Of a DNA stretch of 64,000 nucleotides, positions 55,523-64,000 are shown one piece after another (position 1 is the stretch's first letter; each line of letters opens with the position of its first letter). The DNA comes from Aquarana catesbeiana (Eukaryota > Chordata > Amphibia > Anura > Ranidae): positions 670,953,640-671,017,639 of the forward strand of contig NC_133325.1 of NCBI RefSeq assembly GCF_042186555.1, read 5' to 3'. The notes beneath the pieces are model-generated. The model made no database searches. It was not told the DNA's origin and worked only from the letters and a program-made list of their open reading frames with translations. The position numbers and the translations under genes are program-made.

Positions 55523-56595
55523 GCTTGCCAGTTCACCAAAACGCTACCAAAAAAACTGTTAACGATCGCAGGGATCAGGCCTGACTCTGCGAACGCTGCA
55601 GTTATGCATTTAGTGTTTTGTAAGTGACAGTGATCGATCGATACTGCACTTGGGTGGGCTGGGCTGGGCCGGGCGGAGGGGCAAAACGCAGGTGCTAGCA
55701 GGTATCTGGGCTGATCCCGCTAACACTGCGTTTTTGGGAACCCTAAACTGCTGGGGACGCCAGTATAGATCTGATCGGATCAGATATTGATCAGTTCAGA
55801 TACTATACCACTAAGGGAGGTGTACGGTGCGTGCGTGGGTGTTAGCGCTACTGGCACTAACCTGACGCTGCCTGGGGCTGGTGCTTGCCAGTTCACCAAA
55901 ACGCTACAAAAAAAACTGTTAGCGATCGCAGGGATCAGGCCTGACTCTGCGAACGCTGCAGTTATGCGTTTAGTGTTTTGTAAGTGACAGTGATCGATCG
56001 ATACTGCACTTGGGTGGGCTGGGCTGGGCCGGGCGGAGGGGTAAAACGCAGTTGCTAGCAGGTATCTGGGTTGATCCCGCTAACACTGCGTTTTTGGGAA
56101 CCCTAAACTGCTGGGGACGCTAGTATAGATCTGATCGGATCAGATATTGATGCGTTCAGATACTATACCACTAAGGGAGGTGTACGGTGCGTGGGTGTTA
56201 GCGGTACTGGGACTAACCTGACGCTGCCTGGGGCTGGTGCTTGCCATTTCACCAAAATGCTACCAAAAAAACTGTTAGCGATCGCAGGGATCAGGCCTGA
56301 CTCTGCGAACGCTGCAGTTATGCGTTTAGTGTTTTGTAAGTGACAGTGATCGATCGATACTGCACTTGGGTGGGCTGGGCCGAGCTGGGCGGAGGGGCAA
56401 AATGCAGGTGCTAGCAGGTATCTGGGCTGATCCCGCTAACACTGTGTTTTTGGGAACCCTAAACTGCTGGGGACGCTAGTATAGATCTGATCGGATCAGA
56501 TATTGATCTGTACAGATACTATACCACTAAGGGAGGCGTATGCTGCGTGCGTGGGTGTTAGCGGTACTGGCGCTAATCTGACGCTGCCTGGGGCG
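55523..56595. repeat. Three tandem units of about 358 bases
   Basis: GCTTGCCAGTTCACCAAAAC starts at 55523, 55883 and (with one change) 56239. Each unit holds AGTGATCGATCGATACTGCA, ATCTGATCGGATCAGAT (self-complementary) and GGGTGGGCTGGGC. Similarity is above 95% by eye. The short plus-strand frames repeated at 55345 and 55787 are artefacts of this repeat. Confidence 0.93.
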
Positions 56596-57154
56596 ACGCA
56601 TATCACCGTCAGGTGATCAGGGGGCTAAATCTTTATTCGGTAATAAACGGCGGGTGCCCTGACACTATAAAAAATAAACAAACTAACCAGCGTCACCCGT
56701 AACGGTTATACAGTGATCAGTGGTGAAAGGGTTAACTAGGGGGCAATCAAGGGGTTAAAACATTTATTAGGTAGTATATGGGGGTCCCTGTCGCTATAAA
56801 ACGCTGACGGCGAACCTAAATATTTACGTCCCTAACTAGCGTCACCAGCGACACTAATACAGCGATCAGAAAAATGATCGCTTAGCGACACTGGTGACAG
56901 GGGGTGATCAAGGGGTTAAAACTTTATTAGGGGGGTTAGGGGGGTACCCTAGACCTACAGGGGGCCTAACACTCACTGCCGTGACACTGTAACTGTCACA
57001 AACTGACACCAATACAGTAATCAGAAAAAAAAAAAAAACCTGCTTGGTGTCAGTTTGTGACGGGGGGGGGTGATTGGGGGGGGATCGGGGGGCGATCGGG
57101 GGGGGGGGGATCGGGGTGTTTAGTGTGCCTGGCATGTTCTACTGTGTGTAGTGT

Positions 57155-57492
57155 GTTGGTGCACTTACATTGCAGTCTTCTCTCCTCGGCCCGGAACGGA
57201 AAATACCGAGCCGAGGAGAGATGACATCATTTCCTCTGCCTCTGTGTACAATACAGAGGCAGGGAAATGATCCCATTGGCTGAGAGCGATCGCGAGGGGG
57301 GGGGCCACGAATGGATGGCCTCCCCCTCACCTCCGATCGCCGGGGGAGATTTGCCGACCGCTGCAGGCACCGGGGGGGGGTCCGATCGGACCCCCCATCC
57401 GCGGGCAGGCAAGGACGTACATATACGTCCTTTTGCCTGCCCGTGCCGCTCTGTCGACGTATATAGTCGTGCGGCGGTCGGCAACTGGTTAA
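57155..57492. repeat. Right terminus of the piggyBac-related repeat with hairpins
   Basis: Two strong inverted repeats: TCTCCTCGGC...GCCGAGGAGA at 57179-57221, and CGGGCAGGCAAGGACGTA with its complement TACGTCCTTTTGCCTGCCCG at 57402-57443. Both lie within 340 bases of the TTAA end and may be transposase-recognition structure. Very CpG-rich. Confidence 0.75.
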
Positions 57493-57608
57493 GTACCATA
57501 GCTGAAAACAGGTTGAGAACTGCTGTCCTAGGACTAGAAGTGAGCTAGGACTACAGAATAACCCCCTATATCCATAACATAAGAGGAGAGGTTCTGCACT
57601 CTGCCTAA

Positions 57609-58367
57609 TAGACATGTGCACACTGAAATATTTCGTTTCGGAATTTCGTTTTCGTCTCAAAAATAAATGTATTTAGTTACTCCCGAAATTCGTTTTTATT
57701 TATTTCGTTTTTCGTTAAAAATTGCATTCGTCCGAAAATCCAAATTAAGGTCAAATCTGTCATTGAAGGCTTATGGTGTCTGTCGAATGTTCAAAGAAGA
57801 TTCGACGGAGCAGCTAAACTGCACAATGCCGTATAGTTTACCTGCTCCGTCGAATCTTCTTAGAACTTTCAACAGACACCATCAGCCAAAGTACGTGTGT
57901 ACTTAGTTCTAGCTATTTTACTGCTCCACCTCTTTGGTTACAATCAGCCAATAACATTCATCATCATCATTATTTTTATTTATCTTTTCTCCCCTACGTC
58001 GAATCTTTCCTCCCCTACGTCGAATCTTTCCTCCCCTACGTCGAATCTTTCCTCCCCTACGTCGAATCTTTCCTCCCCTACGTCGAATCTTTTCTCTCTA
58101 TGTAGAATAATCTTGGACTAATAGAGTTAAGGTTAGGCACATTCGACCACAGGTTTGATGGACACAGATTGTTATTGTCATCATCATGTCGAATCTCCTA
58201 TCTGTATCGAACTGTTGTAGCAACGAAAACGAAAATAAAGCATTTGTTTATGTCGGATCTTTCGTTTTTTGGACTCTGCACTTTCGTTATCGTTTGTTAA
58301 AACGATAACGAAAATACCTGAAATTCGGACGAAAATGCATTCGGACGAAAACGAATGCACATGTCTA
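57609..58367. mobile_element. hAT-like non-autonomous element, 759 bases, exact 8-base duplication
   Basis: TAGACATGTGCA and TGCACATGTCTA are perfect inverted ends, flanked by CTGCCTAA on both sides (57601-57608 and 58368-58375). Subterminal regions repeat TTTCGTT/AACGAAA motifs. The middle has a 40-base imperfect hairpin (about 57776-57886, GACGGAGCAG/CTGCTCCGTC) and a minisatellite (57991-58095). Same end type as 21256-22956. Confidence 0.95.
57991..58095. repeat. 21-base minisatellite, five units
   Basis: Units of CCCCTACGTCGAATCTTTCC plus T begin at 57991, 58012, 58033, 58054 and 58075, nearly without mismatch. The repeated-Ser/Pro frame across it is an artefact. GTCGAATC also occurs in the neighbouring hairpin, so the array grew from element sequence. 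Confidence 0.95.
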
Positions 58368-58375
58368 CTGCCTAA

Positions 58376-59206
58376 TAACATTTTTGATAACGATGCAGAG
58401 TGCACAAGACAGCATAAGATTTACGGCAGACTCAACAGGTTTCTTTAGTGTGTGTGTAACACACTAAAAGGAAGTAAATAAAATACGGTTATTGTTTGGG
58501 TGTACATAGATAAGGTGAAAGTGGGCAATGTGATTTCTAAGCATTATCAGAAAACTCAGATCCACTTCTTGCTCTATTTACTGTGACATTACAGATGATT
58601 TCCCATTATACGTTGCAGAAGAAAGACCTACAACAGCGTATTCAATGAGCTATTGTGATTTTTACAGTTTGCATAGCTACATGCAGTCGCCTGCATTTTA
58701 CCCGGCTGTTATTAAAGAAGCATTCAAAGCTGCTGATTTATTTATTTATATTGTTGTACAACAGGCATACCAGATGGAAATGCTTATCCAAACAGTGATT
58801 TCAAATCTCCAGATTTCTTAAAGTGTACCCTACCTATGTGTACACAATAAATCATTATATAGTTGTCAGGGAAATCAAGTTTAATATACCAAAGAAAATA
58901 AAACCCAAACAAAACTAATAGCTATTATACTTGCACAAGGCTTTCTCAGCTACTATTTGCATTAGCTTCTATAGCGGAACATGATAAATGGGTTTTCCTT
59001 TGGAATTTAGAAGGAGTCAGGCAAACTAATGAGTATTGCTCTCAATTAGTGATTGACAATGTACACTGACAAAGTGAGCTATAGTATGGAAACAAATGCA
59101 GTGCATGAATTTAAAGGCACATTCCATTGGCATTCTGCGAATGGGTAAGAAAAGATCTTCAAACCAAAAACCTGATATACACAGTACAAATCCAAAGATA
59201 TGCTGG
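58376..59206. other. No gene recognised
   Basis: Unique-looking AT-rich sequence. It contains a short TGTGTGTGTAACACACTAAA inverted motif at 58449-58468. No protein or RNA feature is supported. Confidence 0.4.
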
Positions 59207-59356
59207 TAGGTTAATTGTCTCCTGTCTAAATTGGCCCTAGTATATGTATGTATGCATGTGAAGTAGGGACCTGCTCCTTGACGCAGGGACTGATGTGAAT
59301 GTACAGTATATGTAAAGTGCTGTGTAAATTGTTGGAGCTAAATAAATACCTGTACC
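59207..59356 (+). mobile_element. LINE (L2/CR1-like) 3'-tail fragment
   Basis: GGTAGGTTAATTGTCTCCTG, TCTAAATTGGCCCTAGTA, GGGACTGATGTGAATGTACA and AAAGTGCTGTGTAAATTGTT end in CTAAATAAATACC. These phrases are a well-known frog and fish retroposon tail. Confidence 0.65.
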
Positions 59357-59732
59357 AAACAATTAAATGAGGAATTTGCAGCGCTGTAAAAACAAAAATC
59401 AGCTTTTGCCATGAGCTATTTTGTGATGCCTTAAAATTAGACATTTTTAAGCATACACAGACTCACAGAAGGGAACATTTTAACTACACATGCCTTATTC
59501 AAACGCCAATGAGGTACCAATCCACAGAGTTCAGCAATCTGCTTCTAACTACTTATAACCTTAACCAACTGTCCTATGGCTCCAGGGCCATCTTTAATAT
59601 TGATTGGACCCTGGGCAAACATTTTGTTGCCCCCCCCTATGCAATTTGGCTCTCCACCCCAACGTCCCAAAAAACAAATCAGCACGCAAATAGACTTATC
59701 TCAAAAACTTTAATTAAGTAAACATAAAGAAC

Positions 59733-59990
59733 TGTTGCTAGAGGTTACTGCACATGCCTACTGCTCACTGATTGGTTGCTAAAGGTTACTGCACATCCTT
59801 ACAGCTCACTGATAGGTTGCTAGAGGTTACTGCGCATCATTACCGCTCACTGATTGGGTGCTAGAGGTTACTGCTTATCGTTGCTACTCACTGGTTTCTA
59901 GAGGTTACACCACATCATTACCGCTCACTGATTAGTTGCTAGAAGTTACTGCACATTCTTACTGCTCACTGATTGGTTGCTGAAGGTTAC
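59733..59990. repeat. Tandem array of about 58-base units (AGGTTACTGCACAT)
   Basis: Five diverged units of GGTTGCTAGAGGTTACTGCA, CATCATTACCGCTCACTGAT lie in tandem. Unit length varies by a few bases. Confidence 0.9.
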
Positions 59991-60054
59991 AGTCTTTTAT
60001 CCATTTCTATCATCCTTTTTTTTTACAACACATGCCTGTGGAATAACAATAATT

Positions 60055-60540
60055 ACCATGCTTACGCACCTAAAACATGTCAGCAGACACAAAATAGGTA
60101 CCAAACTTACACACCATAAATACGCCCGCAAACACCAACTCAGTACCATACTGACACATCAGAAACATGTCTGCAGATATAGAGTCAGTACCATACTGAC
60201 ACATCAGAAACAAGTCCACAGATATAGAGTCAGTACCATACTGACACACCATAAACATGTCTGCAGATACAAAGTCAGTACCATACTGACACACCAGAAA
60301 CATGTTCGCAAATACAGAGTCAGTACCATACTGACACACCAGAAACATGTCCACAGATACAGAGTCAGTACCATACTGACACACCAGAAACATGTCCGCA
60401 AATACAGAGTCAGTACCATACGGACACACCAGAAACATGTCTGCAGATACAGAGTCAGTACTATACTGACACACCAGAAACATGTCCACAGATACAGAGT
60501 CAATACCATACTGACACACCAGAAACATGTCTGTAGGGCA
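60055..60540. repeat. Tandem array of 45-base units, about ten copies
   Basis: The unit CAGTACCATACTGACACACC, AGAAACATGTCCGCAAATAC, AGAGT is repeated with few changes. Because 45 is a multiple of three, long frames of 15-residue repeats appear on both strands; they are artefacts. The part to 60130 is more diverged. Confidence 0.95.
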
Positions 60541-60689
60541 GTGTACAGAGTTGATTAGAGTGTAGAACAGTGTACAGGGATCAGTAGGGCAAAGGACAGG
60601 GGATCAAGAGACAACAGTACAGGAGGGTCAGCATCGTACAGTAAAAGAGGTCAGGAGAGTGCAGGGCACAGTGCAGGGAGTGAAGGCAA

Positions 60690-61620
60690 AGTATTGGGGG
60701 GGGCAGGAGGGCACACACCAGGGGGGTCGGAAGGGCACAGCACAGGGATCAGGAGGGCACACACTAGGGGGTTGGGAGGGCACACTTCAGGGGGGTCAGA
60801 AGGGCACATACCGGGGGGTCGGAGAGGCACACACCAGGAAGATCGGGGGGCACACACTATAGGGGGTTGGTGAGGGCACATACCAGAGGGGTTGGAAGGG
60901 CACACACCAGGGGGGCAGGGAGGGCACACACCAGGGGGGCAGGGAGGGCACAGACCAGGGCAAAGCACACACTAGGGGGGTCGGGAGGGCACACACCAGG
61001 GGGTAGGGAGGGCACACACCAGGGGGGTAGGGAGGGCACACACCAGGGGGGTAGGGAGGGCACACACTAAGGGGTAGGGAGGGCACACACCAGGGGGGTC
61101 AGGAAGGCCCCCCCGGGGTGTTGGAAGGGCACACACCAGAGGGGGTGGGAAAGGACACACCGGGGGGTCGGGAAGGCACACACTGGGGGGGATTGGGAGG
61201 GCACACACTAGGGGGGTTGGGAGGGCACACACCAGGGGGGAAGGGAGGGCACACACCAGGGGGGAAGGGAGGGCACACACCAGGGGGGCTCGGGAAGGCA
61301 CACACTAGGGGGTTTGGAAGGGCACACACCAGGGGGGGTTGGAAGGGTACACACCAGGGGGGGTTGGAAGGGCACACACCAGAGGGGGTGGGAAGGCACA
61401 CACCGGGGGGGTCGGGAAGGCACACACCAGGGAGGTCAGGAAGGCACACACCAGGGGGGTCGGGAAGGCACACACCGGGGGGGTCGGGGGACACACACCG
61501 GGGGGGTAGGGAGGGCACACACCAGGAAAGATCTAGAGGGCACACACCAGGGGGGGTCTGGAAGGTACACACCAGGGAGGGCTGGAAGGACACACACCAG
61601 GGGGGTCAGGACAGTGAAAA
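60690..61620. repeat. G-rich minisatellite of about 20-25-base units, some 35-40 copies
   Basis: The basic unit GGGAGGGCACACACCAGGGG plus GGT varies in length. The Gly/His/Thr-rich plus-strand and Pro/Cys-rich minus-strand frames are artefacts. The G runs of five or six could form quadruplexes on the plus strand. Confidence 0.95.
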
Positions 61621-62310
61621 CCTGGGGGCAGAGAGAATGCTTTTGTTAATGTTACATGAAAAAGCCATCTTCTAATTTTTCAGCTAACAGCCGGCACTTC
61701 TTTACTATACTGCAGTAGCTCAGCAGACTTAGCATAGAGGTGCCTGCAAGCTAAGCCACAATGAACTGTTAGGTGATTTTACCTTTATGCACACTCGCTC
61801 GGCACGCTCTGCTCACAGCTACTGTCACACCACCCTTCCCCAGGCGGGCATGATCTCGGAGCTCAGCTCATCCCACCCACCCAACAGCAGAAGCCTGGAG
61901 GCTCCACCTCGGGGATGGTCCTTAGTGTTGATGGAGAGCAGCAGGGAAACTGCTGATAAGCGAGGTAGGGGGGATGTGCAGGGGGCAGAGATGTGCGGTC
62001 AGTGGAAGCAACAAGTGAAATGGATGTAAGCCGTCCAGACCGCGACTCAGCTTTCCGTAATGCAGCCGGGGACAAGAGCACGGTGGGACAGGCGGCAAGT
62101 ATGCCGAGTGCGGGCTAAGGGGGCAGCAGCTGCTTTGGGCCCCCAACAGTAACAGAGCCCAGGGCACTTGTCCCTTTGGCCCTGCGTTAAAGACGCCCTG
62201 AGTCCCTGTATGGCTCGAAATAAAAAATTAGATCTACTTTATTCAACACTAGCTGAGGACTGTAATCAAATGTGGCTTGCAACCTCTAACTGTTGAAAAT
62301 GCCACAGCGG

Positions 62311-62753
62311 TTAAAGGGTAAGTGTTTTTTCATGTTAATGCATCCTATGTCTTAAGGTGAAAAAAATTCTGACAGTGACCGGCCCCCCAGCCCAACCGTT
62401 TTACTCACCTGCGCCCTTTGTTCCCTCGGCGGAGACGTGCTGGACCTCTCTGCCTGGGGTTCTAGGCTCTTGATTGGATAGATTGATAGCAGCGCAGCCA
62501 TTGTTGCCCGCTGCTGCCAATCAAATCCAATGACGTGGGCGCCGGGGGGTAGGGCCAAGTCTGGCATTCTGTGTCTATGTATGCAAATGCTGGACTCGGG
62601 AGCCCGCCCGCAAGGTAACCCCCCAGGAGAGGGCTTCTCCCAGAAGGGTTAACTGATGATCGGGGCCGCACTGTGCAAAACGTACTGCACAGTGGAGGTA
62701 AGTATGATATGTTTGTTATTTTTAAAAAAAATGAAGGTTTACAACCACTTTAA
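62311..62753. mobile_element. TTAA-bounded non-autonomous element
   Basis: The left end is TTAAAGGGTAAGTG; the right end ACAACCACTTTAA is the complement of the TTAAAGTGGTTGT end seen at 4519. It is flanked by TTAA and shares the GGAGGTAAGTATGATATGTT phrase with 50202-50688. Interior GC-rich. No coding. Confidence 0.75.
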
Positions 62754-62955
62754 TGCAAATTATAAAATATAGTACCTGGTCCTAACCTTATTACCCTTCT
62801 ACTTACCTCCAAGGATACCAATGTGAGGGTATGTTAGCATATATTTGGTAGAAATGTCTAAAGGGGAAGAACTTTTGGACCAGAGTTTATCATAACATTT
62901 ACACAGTTGTGGGCAAATTAATTCGCAAAAATCTCTACCAATGCTCCCGAATGAT

Positions 62956-63452
62956 TTAAAGTGGTGTTCCACCCTAAAAAAAAAAAAAAGTCATGATTGT
63001 GCCTAAAAAAAAAAAAATAAATAAATAATTTGGATATTTTTTTTTTTTTAATTACCTCTAAATGGCTGTTGCTAGGGGGTCCCTCGTAGTCTGCTTCTTC
63101 CAGTGCCTGGGCTGGTGACATCATTTCCCCCTCGGCACAGGAAGGGCTCAGCTCTGCTCCCTCCCTCCTGTCAATCATCTGGGACCCATTACAGGTTCCA
63201 GGTGACTGAGCGGCCAATCACGGCACGCGGCACCGCTCGCGCATGCGCAGTGGGTGCCAGGCTGTGAAGCCACAGCCCGGTGCCCACAGTTGCAATGCCG
63301 GCGCCGCTGAACGGAGGGGGAGACAAGCGGGGCTTCGATCCCACGCATCGCCGGACCCTGGGACAGGTAAGTGTCCAATTAAAAGTCAGCAGCTGTAGTA
63401 TTTGTAGCTGCTGACTTTTAATTTTTTTTTTTTTGATGGGCCCTCCTCTTTA
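62956..63452. mobile_element. TTAA-bounded non-autonomous element, second type
   Basis: It begins TTAAAGTGGTGTTCCACCCT and ends GGGCCCTCCTCTTTAA. It contains an A-rich stretch, a GC-rich centre (GCACGCGGCACCGCTCGC), and the hairpin AGTCAGCAGCTG...AGCTGCTGACTT shared with 5085-5135. The 5' half differs from the element at 62311. Confidence 0.75.
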
Positions 63453-63454
63453 AG

Positions 63455-64000
63455 TACCATATATACTCGAGTATAAGGCAGGTTTTTCAGCACATTTTTA
63501 TGCTGAAACCCCCCCCGGCTTATACTTGAGTCAGGGCAGGGATACCGGGCATTAGGCTGCTTGTCCTGGGGCTGCATTGAACTGTGGCTGCAGCACTCCC
63601 CTCTCTCCCTCCCTTACACAGCGGGAGACTGTGATGGGCACAGTGAGGCTACAATGATGGGCACAGTAAGGCTGCAATGATGGGAATGGTGAAGCTGCAG
63701 TGATGGGTACAGTGAGGCTAGAATGATGGGCACGGTAAGGTTGCAATGATGGGCATGGTGAGGCTGCGGTGATGGGAACAGTGAGGCTACAATGATGGGC
63801 ACAGTAAGGCTGCAATGATGGGCAGTAAGGCTGCATTGATGGGCACAGTGACGCAGACAGCCTATGTGTTGTCCACACCGCACCCTGAAAATTTACCAGT
63901 AGCTGCTGTATTTCCCACCCTAGGCTTATACTCGAGTCAATAAGTTTTCCCAGTTTTTTGTGGAAAAATTAGGTGCCCTCCTGTTCGCACCCCCCGCAGC
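63455..64000. mobile_element. Repeat with TATATACTCGAGTATAAG end, runs off the right edge
   Basis: It begins CCATATATACTCGAGTATAA, has GGCTTATACTTGAGTCAGGG at 63519 and CTTATACTCGAGTCAATAAG at 63926. These motifs recur in an abundant frog and fish short-element family. It includes the tandem array at 63629-63850. The end is outside the window. Confidence 0.6.
63629..63850. repeat. Tandem array of about 23-base units (GATGGGCACAGTGAGGCT)
   Basis: About ten units of GATGGGCACAGTAAGGCTGC plus AAT, with one- and two-base differences. The Ser/His/Pro-rich minus-strand frames across it are artefacts of the repeat. Confidence 0.93.

Larger units (their letters stand above)
51602..57492. mobile_element. 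Large piggyBac-related repeat bounded by TTAA, 5.9 kb
   Basis: The left end is TTAACCACTTCAGCCCCGG and the right end, complemented, is TTAACCAGTTGCCGACCG, matching at the first several positions, with TTAA at both limits as for piggyBac. Inside are direct repeats of about 390 bases and a 1.1-kb palindrome, the C-terminal Cys-rich segment of a piggyBac transposase (55072-55446), three tandem 358-base units, and terminal hairpins. No complete transposase frame. It may be several nested pieces of one family rather than one insertion. Confidence 0.65.
59583..62208. mobile_element. hAT-like element built of three tandem arrays, exact 8-base duplication
   Basis: Left end CAGGGCCATCTTTAATAT; right end, complemented, CAGGGACTCAGGGCGTCTTTAA. 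The TATGGCTC duplication flanks it (59575-59582 and 62209-62216). The interior holds three arrays in series (59733-59990, 60055-60540, 60690-61620) and a GC-rich right part (61780-62130). No transposase. Ends CAGGG with an eight-base duplication indicate hAT. Confidence 0.88.

Noticed and set aside
55163..55584. Open frames on the plus strand over the piggyBac remnant
   Set aside because: No motif; antisense to the Cys-rich domain, which has the family signature.
60055..60540. Regularly spaced 45-base repeats resembling a CRISPR array
   Set aside because: Repeats are directly contiguous with no unique spacers, lie inside a hAT-like element, and the genome is vertebrate.
60651..61675. Long Pro/Cys-rich and Gly/His-rich open frames on both strands
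   Set aside because: They are translations of a G-rich minisatellite; frames are open on both strands because of the repeat composition.
1..64000. A novel multi-gene biosynthetic, defence or signalling system
   Set aside because: No intact gene cluster exists; coding content is one host exon and transposon remnants. tRNA and rRNA genes were looked for and not recognised.

Overview
The window looks like nuclear DNA of a frog, most likely a true frog (Ranidae). It is AT-rich and intron-like, carries no operons or ordinary open genes, and is packed with nested transposons: Tc1-like, hAT-like, Harbinger-like and piggyBac-like elements, L1-like and Gypsy-like retroelements, microsatellites and minisatellites. 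The frog assignment is inference from the repeat families; it was not searched.

The only host-gene sequence I can support is one 123-base exon on the minus strand (18624-18746). With consensus splice sites on both sides it encodes the first half of an EMI domain, and its residues match collagen alpha-1(XXVI), COL26A1. The rest of the window is therefore best read as introns of that gene on the minus strand. Every long open frame elsewhere is either a transposon remnant or an artefact of a simple repeat.

Layout. 1-4450: minus-strand L1-like LINE with an 812-base internal tandem duplication. 4519-6130: TTAA-bounded short element and a Tc1 remnant. 6152-8601: Tc1-like element A with a nested insertion. 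9230-9990: 3' end of an unknown retroelement. 10040-11796: a second Tc1-like family. 11.8-18.6 kb: mostly featureless, except a pyrimidine tract and another retroelement 3' end at 15.3-16.0 kb. 18.6 kb: the exon. 18.9-20.0 kb: dispersed repeat split by a solo LTR. 20960-23045: three-level nest of Harbinger-like and hAT-like elements. 27.5-29.6 kb: a hairpin element beside a truncated Tc1-like element B. 30489-36992: hAT-like foldback element with a second insertion inside it, which in turn holds an LTR retrotransposon (31403-35034). 39.2 kb: interstitial telomere-like repeats. 42.2-43.5 kb: hAT-like element inside a TA microsatellite. 44.6-48.3 kb: piggyBac-like repeat split by a deleted Gmr1-like Gypsy element. 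51602-57492: large piggyBac-related repeat with a 1.1-kb palindrome and tandem arrays. 57609-58367: hAT-like element. 59583-62208: hAT-like element whose body is three different tandem arrays. 62.3-64.0 kb: further short elements.

No pathway or gene cluster is encoded here. What stands out is the architecture: exact target-site duplications allow insertion order to be read, two element families share a core but differ at their ends, and a short stem-loop motif resembling a minimal hammerhead ribozyme recurs near retroelement 3' ends.
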